A stretch of DNA of 8,090 nucleotides from CAYNFH01 sp964396385 (GTDB lineage Bacteria > Armatimonadota > Chthonomonadetes > Chthonomonadales > CAJBBX01), in NCBI GenBank assembly GCA_964396385.1, contig CAYNFH010000266.1:1-8090 (forward strand), read 5' to 3'. The notes beneath the pieces are model-generated. The model was not told the DNA's origin, ran no database searches, and saw nothing but the letters and a program-made list of their open reading frames with translations. Both the position numbers and the translations under genes were made by a program. Positions 1 through 5,567 of this stretch are shown in pieces (position 1 is the first letter of the stretch; every line of letters starts with the position of its first letter).

Positions 1-11
1 GTGAGGGCGAA

Positions 12-1319
12 ATGTTTGACTACAATGTAGGCTTTCATACGGACTGCGATGGAGTCACCCGGCGGGACTTTCTGCGCGTGGGGGGCCTGACCATCCTGGG
101 CCTGACGCTGCCGGACCTGATCCGCGCCGCCAGCGCCGCGCCGGCCAAGCGTGACGTCTCCTGCATCCTGCTCTGGATGGGCGGCGGGCCGAGCCACATC
201 GACACGTTCGACCCGAAGCCGGACGCGCCGCAGGAGTATCGCGGCGAGTTCAAGGCCATTCCCACCAACGTGAGCGGCGTCCAGATCTGCGAAAAACTGC
301 CGAAGCTCGCGAAGCAGATGGACAAGCTCTCTATCATCCGCTCCGTCACCTCGCCGGACGGCTCGCACGAGACTGCCACGCACTACCTGCTCACCGGCTA
401 TCCCGGGAATCCCGCGGTCGTCTATCCCGGGTACGGCTGCGTGGTAGGCCGGGAGAAGGGTGGGCAGAGCGGCCTGCCACCGAACATGATGTTCGGCGGA
501 CTGCAGTTCGGTTATGGGGGCGCTGGGTACATGGGACCGCGCTACAATCCGTTCATTATTACCGGCGACCCGAACAGCCCCGGCTTCAGCGTGCGCGACG
601 TGAGCCCGCCGCAGGGCGTGGACTTGGACCGCGTGGAGCGGCGCCGCACGATCCTGGAGGAACTGGACACCTTCCAGCGGGGAGTCGAGGCGCGGCAGAA
701 GGCCGTCCAGACCATGGACGACTTCTATTCTCAGGCCTTCAGCCTCATCACCTCACCCGTGGCCAAGAAGGCTTTTGACCTTAAGCAGGAACCGGACAAA
801 ACGCGCGACGCCTACGGCCGAAACTACTTCGGCCAGAGCTGCCTGCTGGCACGACGGCTCGTCGAGGCGGGGGTGCGCTTCGTCACCGTGAACTATGGTG
901 GCTGGGACACGCACGAGAACAACTTCAACGCGCTCAAGAACGGTCTGCTTCCGAATCTGGACACCGGCTACGCCGCCCTGCTGCAGGACCTGCACCAGCG
1001 CGGGATGCTGGATAGCACGCTGGTCGTCTGGATGGGCGAGTTCGGCCGGACTCCCAAGGTGAACTCCTCCGCCGGCCGCGACCACTGGCCCAACGGCATG
1101 TCCATCTGCATAGGCGGGGGCGGCGTGAAAACGGGGATGCTGGTCGGTGCCACCAACGAGCGCGGCGAGAACCCGAAGGACCGGCCCCTCCGCGTAGAAG
1201 ATATGGCCGCAACCCTGTACAAAGCGCTGGGGATAGACTACGAGAAGGAGTACATGTCCCCGGAGAACCGGCCGCTGAAGATCAACTACGATGGCCAGCC
1301 CATCGCGGAGCTGCTGTAG
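12..1319 (+). CDS. DUF1501 family protein, Tat-exported
   Basis: A 435-residue protein of the DUF1501 family, which has an alkaline phosphatase/sulfatase-like fold; the substrate is unknown. The N-terminus is a twin-arginine signal: T-R-R-D-F-L at residues 16-21, a hydrophobic stretch (about 23-35) and an A-A-S-A-A-P region near 39-44 where cleavage is plausible, so it should be exported folded. Recognisable family blocks are GGGPSHIDTFDPKP (57-70), GSHETATHYLLTGYPG (117-132), GGWDTHENNF (296-305), GEFGRTPKVN (342-351), GRDHWP (355-360) and a C-terminal block with GIDYEKEY (407-414) and DGQPI (427-431). Length is normal and the gene looks intact. The ATG at 12 follows a purine-rich GAGGG at 3-7, a close but workable spacing. 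In Planctomycetota and relatives such genes often follow a DUF1549/DUF1553 cytochrome-like gene; anything upstream lies outside the window. The family call is firm, the biochemical role unknown. Confidence 0.93.
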   Translation: MFDYNVGFHTDCDGVTRRDFLRVGGLTILGLTLPDLIRAASAAPAKRDVSCILLWMGGGPSHIDTFDPKPDAPQEYRGEFKAIPTNVSGVQICEKLPKLAKQMDKLSIIRSVTSPDGSHETATHYLLTGYPGNPAVVYPGYGCVVGREKGGQSGLPPNMMFGGLQFGYGGAGYMGPRYNPFIITGDPNSPGFSVRDVSPPQGVDLDRVERRRTILEELDTFQRGVEARQKAVQTMDDFYSQAFSLITSPVAKKAFDLKQEPDKTRDAYGRNYFGQSCLLARRLVEAGVRFVTVNYGGWDTHENNFNALKNGLLPNLDTGYAALLQDLHQRGMLDSTLVVWMGEFGRTPKVNSSAGRDHWPNGMSICIGGGGVKTGMLVGATNERGENPKDRPLRVEDMAATLYKALGIDYEKEYMSPENRPLKINYDGQPIAELL

Positions 1320-1327
1320 GGCCCGAT

Positions 1328-2251
1328 TCAGGTCATGTCAGGAGTCCTGATGGCGCGTGCCGTCGTGGCAGCCTCTCGGATGGCTTCGCGGGCCATCCCA
1401 AACCGTCCGCGCAGGGTGTGGAGAAGCATCAGTGCTGCGGCGCGGGAGAGGATGGCGAAGCGGACGCCTATCGTCCCTGTGAGGCCGTACCACTTGGCGC
1501 AGTAGCGGTAGCGGTCCCGCCACATTTGGCGCTCCGCCCACGGTGCAGTCTTGACGCTTGCGCTTCCGAGGTGGACGACGCGCGGCTCCGGAACGTACAG
1601 GATTCTCCACCTAGCCTTGTGCAGCCGCACGCAGTAGTCGTTGTCGTTGTAGAAGAGAAACAGCCGCGGGTCCATCTCGCCGACCTGCCGGTACGCCACT
1701 CCCCGCACCACCAGGCACGTGAACTGGCTGTGCCGCACGTCCTGCTCCCGGTCGAAGTCGAATTCCGGTCCGCTCCACCGGCGAAATAGCCCCAGCCTGG
1801 GGAAGAGCACCGCCAGCCCGGAATCCTGCAGCCAGGCCATCGCCAGCGTATGCCCCAACCAGCAGGAGCGCTGCGACTGGCCATCCGGACCGACATTGCG
1901 CGGGGTGATAGCCCCAATGGCGGAGTCTGCTTCCAGGCGATCAATGAGCCGGGCCAGCGTGTCGGGGGAAAGCATGGCGTCGGAGTTCAGGAAACAGACG
2001 TGCCGGCCGTTGGCGTCGCGCAGCCCCAGGTTGTTGGCTTCGGCGTATCCCAGGTTTTGCTCGCTGCGGATCCACCGGACCTCGGGAAAGCGCTCCCGAA
2101 CCGATGATAGGTCCTCCGGCGATGCGTTGTCAACGACCGTAGCTTCCCAGGTAGCACCCCCGCTTGCACGCAGGCTGCCCAGGCACCGCTCCAGCAGGTC
2201 CGCGCGGTTGTAGGCCGGGATCACGACGGATATGTCAGGGCACTCGGTCAT
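1328..2251 (-). CDS. family 2 glycosyltransferase, WbbL/rhamnosyltransferase-like
   Basis: A 307-residue GT-A fold glycosyltransferase that probably moves a sugar from a nucleotide-sugar donor onto a cell-surface polysaccharide or lipid-linked glycan. The nucleotide-binding start is ISVVIPAYNR (7-16) and VVDNAS (39-44); NLGYAEANNLGL (66-77) follows, then LNSDAML (88-94), where the acidic metal-binding segment lies. The acceptor region GEMDPRLFLFYNDNDYCVRLHKARWRI (191-217) followed by YVPEPRVVHLGSAS (219-232) is typical of WbbL-type enzymes, although the usual E-D-x-D is N-D-N-D here. A modest hydrophobic patch (about 267-280) near the end may associate with the membrane, but there is no clear transmembrane helix. 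The start at 2251 has no Shine-Dalgarno on this strand. ispH lies 74 bases upstream in the same direction. Donor and acceptor cannot be read from sequence. Confidence 0.9.
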   Translation of the reverse strand: MTECPDISVVIPAYNRADLLERCLGSLRASGGATWEATVVDNASPEDLSSVRERFPEVRWIRSEQNLGYAEANNLGLRDANGRHVCFLNSDAMLSPDTLARLIDRLEADSAIGAITPRNVGPDGQSQRSCWLGHTLAMAWLQDSGLAVLFPRLGLFRRWSGPEFDFDREQDVRHSQFTCLVVRGVAYRQVGEMDPRLFLFYNDNDYCVRLHKARWRILYVPEPRVVHLGSASVKTAPWAERQMWRDRYRYCAKWYGLTGTIGVRFAILSRAAALMLLHTLRGRFGMAREAIREAATTARAIRTPDMT

Positions 2252-2268
2252 GGGAGGTTGACACCGAG

Positions 2269-2297
2269 ATTGTACTCTCAGGCTAGCTCCCGGTCAC
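2269..2297 (-). promoter_or_regulatory. sigma70-type promoter for the 1328-2251 glycosyltransferase
   Basis: Read on the minus strand: a -35-like GTGACC (2292-2297), a 17-base spacer and a -10-like TACAAT (2269-2274, five of six consensus bases). Transcription would begin near 2262, giving a leader of only about ten bases, consistent with the missing Shine-Dalgarno before the ATG at 2251. A consensus TTGACA also occurs on this strand at 2316-2321 but has no good -10 at the right distance. The gene may also be reached by read-through from ispH. Confidence 0.45.
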
Positions 2298-2325
2298 CTT
2301 GTCCCTCTGGCACTCTGTCAACTCC

Positions 2326-3216
2326 TCATTCGTCCGGATGGCGCAGACTCCAATCCTCGGGAAGCGAACCGCCGTTGAGGCGGCGCACGACGTCTTCGAT
2401 GAGCTCGTCCGGGGTGGAGGCGCCGGCGGTCACCCCGATCACCGACTTGCCTTCGAGCCAATCCTCCCGTACGTCTTCGGCCGTCTGTACCTGGTAAGCC
2501 GGAATCCCGGCCTCTTCACAGAGCTGCCGTAGCCGGCGCGTGTTGGCGCTGCTCGTCCCGCCGATGACGATGGCCACCTCCACTTCGGCGGCCATTCTTC
2601 GGGCGGCGTCCTGAAGCGCGTCCGTCGCGCCGCAGATCGTGTTGATCACCCTCACGTCGGAGACGCGGCGGCAGAGCGCCGCCACGGCAGCTTCGAACTC
2701 GTCGGCGCGCCGGGTCGTCTGGCTCACTAGCCCTACGCGGCGCGCTAGCTTTACGGTCGGTATCTCCTCCGGAGACCCGACGACCGTTACGGTTCCACAG
2801 GCCGCCTCTACGGCGCCAATCACGCCCTTCACCTCCGAATGTCCCGCGTCTCCCAGCAGCAGCACCTGAAATCCCTCTCGGTGGAGCGCCACGGCGGCCC
2901 GATGTACTTTGGTCACGAAGGGGCAGGTCACGTCCACCACCCGCAGTCCGCGCTGCCGCACCCGGCCGAGCACGAAGGGGGAAACACCATGCGCAGACAG
3001 AATCGCGGTGCCGAGCGGCAGGTCCTCCACGGCAGACACCGTACCGATGCCATCTCCGGCGAGGCGGCTCACCACCTGCTCGTTATGCACAATAGGGCCC
3101 AGGCACGTGACGGGCCCCACCTGCTCCGCGCGCGTCTGCTCCGCCATCTTCAGCGCCCGCCTGACGCCGAAGCACACTCCCGCCACCTCCGCGAGGACAA
3201 TCTTGCGATCCGCCAT
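2326..3216 (-). CDS. ispH: 4-hydroxy-3-methylbut-2-enyl diphosphate reductase
   Basis: IspH (LytB), a 296-residue cytoplasmic [4Fe-4S] enzyme for the last step of the non-mevalonate (MEP) pathway: reduction of HMBPP to IPP and DMAPP. The three cluster cysteines are in place: C15 in GVCFGVRRA, C98 in DVTCPFVTKVH and C195 in INTICGATDALQ. Substrate-binding residues known from the family also line up: H44 (PIVHNEQVV), H76 (SAHGVSP), H126 with the catalytic E128 (AGHSEVKGV), T167 (SQTT), S223-A-N225 (TSSANTRRL) and S267 (GVTAGASTPDE). Length is ordinary. The frame stays open upstream to 3774, but the ATG at 3216 gives the conserved N-terminus and follows AGGAG at a normal distance, and the promoter lies just upstream, so this start is preferred. 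No other MEP-pathway gene is in the window; the gene appears to have its own regulated promoter. Confidence 0.97.
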   Translation of the reverse strand: MADRKIVLAEVAGVCFGVRRALKMAEQTRAEQVGPVTCLGPIVHNEQVVSRLAGDGIGTVSAVEDLPLGTAILSAHGVSPFVLGRVRQRGLRVVDVTCPFVTKVHRAAVALHREGFQVLLLGDAGHSEVKGVIGAVEAACGTVTVVGSPEEIPTVKLARRVGLVSQTTRRADEFEAAVAALCRRVSDVRVINTICGATDALQDAARRMAAEVEVAIVIGGTSSANTRRLRQLCEEAGIPAYQVQTAEDVREDWLEGKSVIGVTAGASTPDELIEDVVRRLNGGSLPEDWSLRHPDE

Positions 3217-3239
3217 TTTGGAATCTCCTGTACCTGCTC

Positions 3240-3263
3240 CAAAGTACTTTGTGCAACAAAGTA
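3240..3263. promoter_or_regulatory. perfect palindrome overlapping the ispH promoter (putative operator)
   Basis: TACTTTGT-GCA-ACAAAGTA (3245-3263) is an inverted repeat with perfect 8-base arms and a 3-base centre. A second perfect 12-base palindrome, CAAAGTACTTTG (3240-3251), shares its left arm. The motif CAAAGTA therefore occurs directly at 3240-3246 and 3257-3263 (17 bases apart) and inverted at 3245-3251. The right arm covers four bases of the ispH -10 and the centre falls on the predicted transcription start, where a repressor would block initiation. The symmetry resembles sites of small dimeric winged-helix repressors (PadR or MarR type), but that assignment is a guess. No regulator gene lies nearby. 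A hairpin in the leader RNA is less likely because the predicted start falls mid-palindrome. Confidence 0.6.
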
Positions 3264-3288
3264 TAGCACAGATCCTCGGGCTGCGCAA
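3260..3288 (-). promoter_or_regulatory. ispH promoter with extended -10
   Basis: On the minus strand the -10 is TATACT (3260-3265), preceded by TG one base upstream (TGCTATACT), an extended -10. A weak -35, TTGCGC (3283-3288), sits 17 bases upstream. The start of transcription would be near 3253, leaving a leader of about 37 bases with AGGAG just before the ispH ATG. The -10 overlaps the palindrome listed separately, which suggests repression. Predicted from sequence only. Confidence 0.55.
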
Positions 3289-3332
3289 TCCGGCGCGCGA
3301 AGGACCGGCTCGTGCTGGACGGTTGCCTCGGC

Positions 3333-3338
3333 CATAAT
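3333..3338 (+). promoter_or_regulatory. -10-like element placing transcription start at an ATG
   Basis: CATAAT (five of six bases of the -10 consensus) lies six bases before the ATG at 3345. If used, the transcript would start at or next to that ATG and be leaderless, which fits the absence of a Shine-Dalgarno in front of it. No matching -35 is visible, so support is weak. Confidence 0.22.
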
Positions 3339-3344
3339 GGCTGC

Positions 3345-4334
3345 ATGAGCCGTGCCGAAGCGACCGAACGTGCCGAATGCGGAGCGCCGCGCGTCGCCGT
3401 GGTGATCCCCGCCTACAATGGCGCTGACTACCTCGCGGAGACGATCCTCTCCGTCCGCCGCCAGTCGCTCCAGAACTGGAGCCTGCTCGTGGTGGACGAC
3501 GGATCAACCGACCGCACGGCCGACGTCGTGCGTGCCGCGACAGGGGAGGATGCGCGGATACGGTTGGTGCGTCAGGAGAATAGGGGCGTGGCCGAGGCAC
3601 GCAACCGAGGCCGCGCCGAATCGGATCCGGATGTGCACTACGTGGCGTTCCTGGACCAGGACGACCTCTGGGAGCCGGACACGCTGGAGCTGCTGGTAGC
3701 ATCGCTGGAGTCGCAGCCGGCTTTCGTCGCGGCACACGGCCTGGTCCGGGCCATCGACGCCGGTGGAAGGCCAATCCCGGGAGATGACCTCGCCGACAAG
3801 ATGGGGACCAGGAGGAGCATCGAAGGACGCCGGGCGGTAAGCTGGCCGGTGGACCGGCCCACCACCTTCGGCGTGCTCGCCGTCGAGTGCTGCATCCCGT
3901 CGCCCGGGGCGGTGCTCATTCGCCGCACGGCACTGGAGCGGGCCGGCGGCTTCGAACCCGCCACTACCCCGTGTGACGACTGGGACCTCTGGATCCGTCT
4001 GGCCCGTCTGGGGGATTTCGGCTTCGTGAATAAGGTGCTACTGAACTGGAGGAGGCACGCGGGCGTCGAGTCCGGTCGCTCCAAGCGGTGGCGCCACGCC
4101 TATTTCCTGGTCCGCGCCCGAATGGCCTCCTCGCCAGACAACACGCCTGAGCAGCGGCAGCTTGCCTTCGCGAGCCACCGTCTCCTGTGCCGCGACCTTG
4201 TGGCAGCCGCCCGGACGGATGCGGGGCGCGGCAACATACGTGAGGCTGCCAGGCACTTGCGGAGGGCCGCCTACGCGGCTTACCGACTGTTGCGGCCGGT
4301 TACACCGCCGCCAGCACGGAGCGGATCCAGTTGA
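3345..4334 (+). CDS. family 2 glycosyltransferase
   Basis: A 329-residue GT-A glycosyltransferase of family 2. VAVVIPAYNGADYL (17-30) and LLVVDDGSTDRT (47-58) form the nucleotide-binding half, NRGVAEARNRG (79-89) follows, and FLDQDDLWEPD (102-112) carries the metal-binding acidic motif. A segment ending in SPGAVLIRRTALERAGGFEP (186-205) and CDDWDLWIRLARLGDFGFV (210-228), with the conserved acidic W-D-L-W block, completes the catalytic domain; LLNWRRHAG (232-240) is also typical. The rest (about 250-329) is a helical, arginine-rich tail without membrane segments. It is probably a cytoplasmic or membrane-associated transferase for surface glycans; donor and acceptor are unknown. The frame opens earlier at a GTG (3312), but the ATG at 3345 better fits the domain boundary; neither has a Shine-Dalgarno. 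It diverges from ispH, and its last 35 bases overlap the 3' end of the opposing gene. Confidence 0.9.
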   Translation: MSRAEATERAECGAPRVAVVIPAYNGADYLAETILSVRRQSLQNWSLLVVDDGSTDRTADVVRAATGEDARIRLVRQENRGVAEARNRGRAESDPDVHYVAFLDQDDLWEPDTLELLVASLESQPAFVAAHGLVRAIDAGGRPIPGDDLADKMGTRRSIEGRRAVSWPVDRPTTFGVLAVECCIPSPGAVLIRRTALERAGGFEPATTPCDDWDLWIRLARLGDFGFVNKVLLNWRRHAGVESGRSKRWRHAYFLVRARMASSPDNTPEQRQLAFASHRLLCRDLVAAARTDAGRGNIREAARHLRRAAYAAYRLLRPVTPPPARSGSS

Positions 4335-5475
4335 GGTTTTCCAGGGGAGCCAGGCCGTAGTGGTAGAACTCCAGTCCCTCGGCGCCGGCGTCCACCGCCG
4401 CGCGGGCGGCGGACGCTAGATGCTCCTCCGAGCCCACGTACGGAACAATGGCCTGCAGCCCCGCGTGGACCGGCGTGCTGCCCCGCCGGACGGCAACGTC
4501 CGCAACCTGCTTGCGGATTCCGTCCGGCTCCTTGTGGAACGCCTGGGTGAGCAGCCGGTCGCACCACTGGCGTGCCTGGGAGAGGGTCACGCCGGCCAGC
4601 GCGCCGGTAGTGGTCGGCGTGGGGCTCACCATTACGCTGAGCACCTGCGGCTCGTTCACCAGCCAGTAGAGCTCCTCCATCAGCGTCAGCACGACCTCGT
4701 CGCGAGCCTGGAGGATGCCGTCGGCCGTATCCTCTCCAAGGACTTCGGAGACGCCGCTCAGCGCGTCTTCACCTCCGTTGCGGTATCGGCCCGCGAAATA
4801 ACCGCGCATCTCCTGCACCACAGCCTCCCGCGCGGCGCCCGCATCCACATTCTGTGCCTGCATCCTCTCTCTGCAGTGGGGGCAGAAGCAGATTGAGAGC
4901 AGGAAGCGGTGCAGGTCGTCCAGCACGATCCCGGTCTTACTGTGGTGGCCGGAGTGGTCGATGCCCATGTACCCCACGGATTCAAGCTCGATGGTGGACA
5001 CTTCGCTGCGGGACGCCAGGGAGCCCATGACGGCGATGGCGTAGGCGCGCACGTCGGGGTGCGCGGGGCAGAGGCCGAAGAGGTAGCGGTCCCCAAACGC
5101 GTTCTCGATGGTGCAGTCCGGAAATCGAGTGCCCAATCGTGTGTTGTGCGTAAGGACCGTCCAGGCATGGACCTTCAGCCCTCGCCGCCGGGCCATCTCA
5201 CAGACGGTGTGGAGTGGATCCAGGTGCTCGCACAGCTCGGAGAGCACAGGTTTGATCCGGCAGGGCTCCGTGCGGCTCTGCTCCGGGTGGAAGTAGAGGA
5301 CCCCGCCCTCCCCATGGTAGACGGCGCGGACGGGGTTGTGCGGACACAGCGTGCGGACCGTGTGGTAGGCCGCCGCGACGCTCACTCCCTCAAGCCCAGC
5401 GTCCGCGATACGGTCCGCTGCCTCCGGCCCTTCGTCCAGGAAATCCCACGGATATGCCCAGATCGCAGAGTACAT
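4300..5475 (-). CDS. putative TIM-barrel, glycoside hydrolase-like protein of unknown specificity
   Basis: A 391-residue protein that I do not recognise at named-family level. Its layout suggests a (beta/alpha)8 barrel like those of uncharacterised glycosidase-like families: it opens with AIWAYPWDFLDEGPE (4-18), then DAGLEGVSVAAAYH (25-38), GLKVHAWTVLTHN (99-111), CPAHPDVRAY (136-145), an acidic strand STIELESVGYMG (160-171) and, near the end, GAEGLEFYHYGLAPLENLNWI (364-384). E163 and E165 on the acidic strand and E369 near the C-terminus are candidate catalytic residues by position only. A C-F-C-P-H-C cluster (196-201) resembles the CxxC seen in some glycosidase-like proteins and might bind metal. 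There is no signal peptide, so it is probably cytoplasmic. The ATG at 5475 follows AAGGGG at a suitable distance. It lies 92 bases downstream of hslU, possibly on the same transcript, and its end overlaps the opposing glycosyltransferase gene. Confidence 0.75.
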   Translation of the reverse strand: MYSAIWAYPWDFLDEGPEAADRIADAGLEGVSVAAAYHTVRTLCPHNPVRAVYHGEGGVLYFHPEQSRTEPCRIKPVLSELCEHLDPLHTVCEMARRRGLKVHAWTVLTHNTRLGTRFPDCTIENAFGDRYLFGLCPAHPDVRAYAIAVMGSLASRSEVSTIELESVGYMGIDHSGHHSKTGIVLDDLHRFLLSICFCPHCRERMQAQNVDAGAAREAVVQEMRGYFAGRYRNGGEDALSGVSEVLGEDTADGILQARDEVVLTLMEELYWLVNEPQVLSVMVSPTPTTTGALAGVTLSQARQWCDRLLTQAFHKEPDGIRKQVADVAVRRGSTPVHAGLQAIVPYVGSEEHLASAARAAVDAGAEGLEFYHYGLAPLENLNWIRSVLAAV

Positions 5476-5494
5476 CGCAGCCCCTTCAGGCGAG

Positions 5495-5566
5495 GGATGA
5501 AGGTTGAGGGTTGAGGTCCCGGACTCCGGACTTCGGACTTCCGTTATTCGACCCCGAATCCTGAAC
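5495..5566. repeat. degenerate heptad repeats between hslU and the 391-residue gene
   Basis: Most of the 92-base spacer is built of 7-base units. GGATGAA, GGTTGAG and GGTTGAG run from 5495 to 5515; after five bases, GGACTCC, GGACTTC and GGACTTC run from 5521 to 5541; CCCGAAT and CCTGAAC (5553-5566) end next to the hslU stop codon. GGGTTGAGG (5508-5516) and CCTGAACCC (5560-5568) could pair with one mismatch. No clear terminator with a U-run is present. The GGTTGAG unit recurs inverted upstream of hslU. Confidence 0.6.
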
Positions 5567-5567
5567 C

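Noticed and set aside
1719..2213. A 164-codon plus-strand open frame opposite the first glycosyltransferase
   Set aside because: Low-complexity shadow of a clear GT2 gene, with no ribosome binding site or domain.
2316..2321. Consensus TTGACA on the minus strand after ispH
   Set aside because: No -10 element at 16-18 bases; the better spaced pair is GTGACC with TACAAT.
3217..3774. A 186-codon N-terminal extension of ispH, antisense to the glycosyltransferase
   Set aside because: The extension is Arg/Pro-rich with no domain, runs through the promoter and palindrome, and the conserved IspH N-terminus starts at the ATG at 3216 with a good ribosome binding site.
1328..4334. The two glycosyltransferases as a surface polysaccharide cluster
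   Set aside because: They lie on opposite strands, are separated by ispH and lack flippase, polymerase or nucleotide-sugar genes nearby, so a shared pathway is not supported.
5495..5566. Heptad arrays as a CRISPR or transposon terminal repeat
   Set aside because: Units are only seven bases with no spacers, and no transposase, target duplication or cas gene is present.
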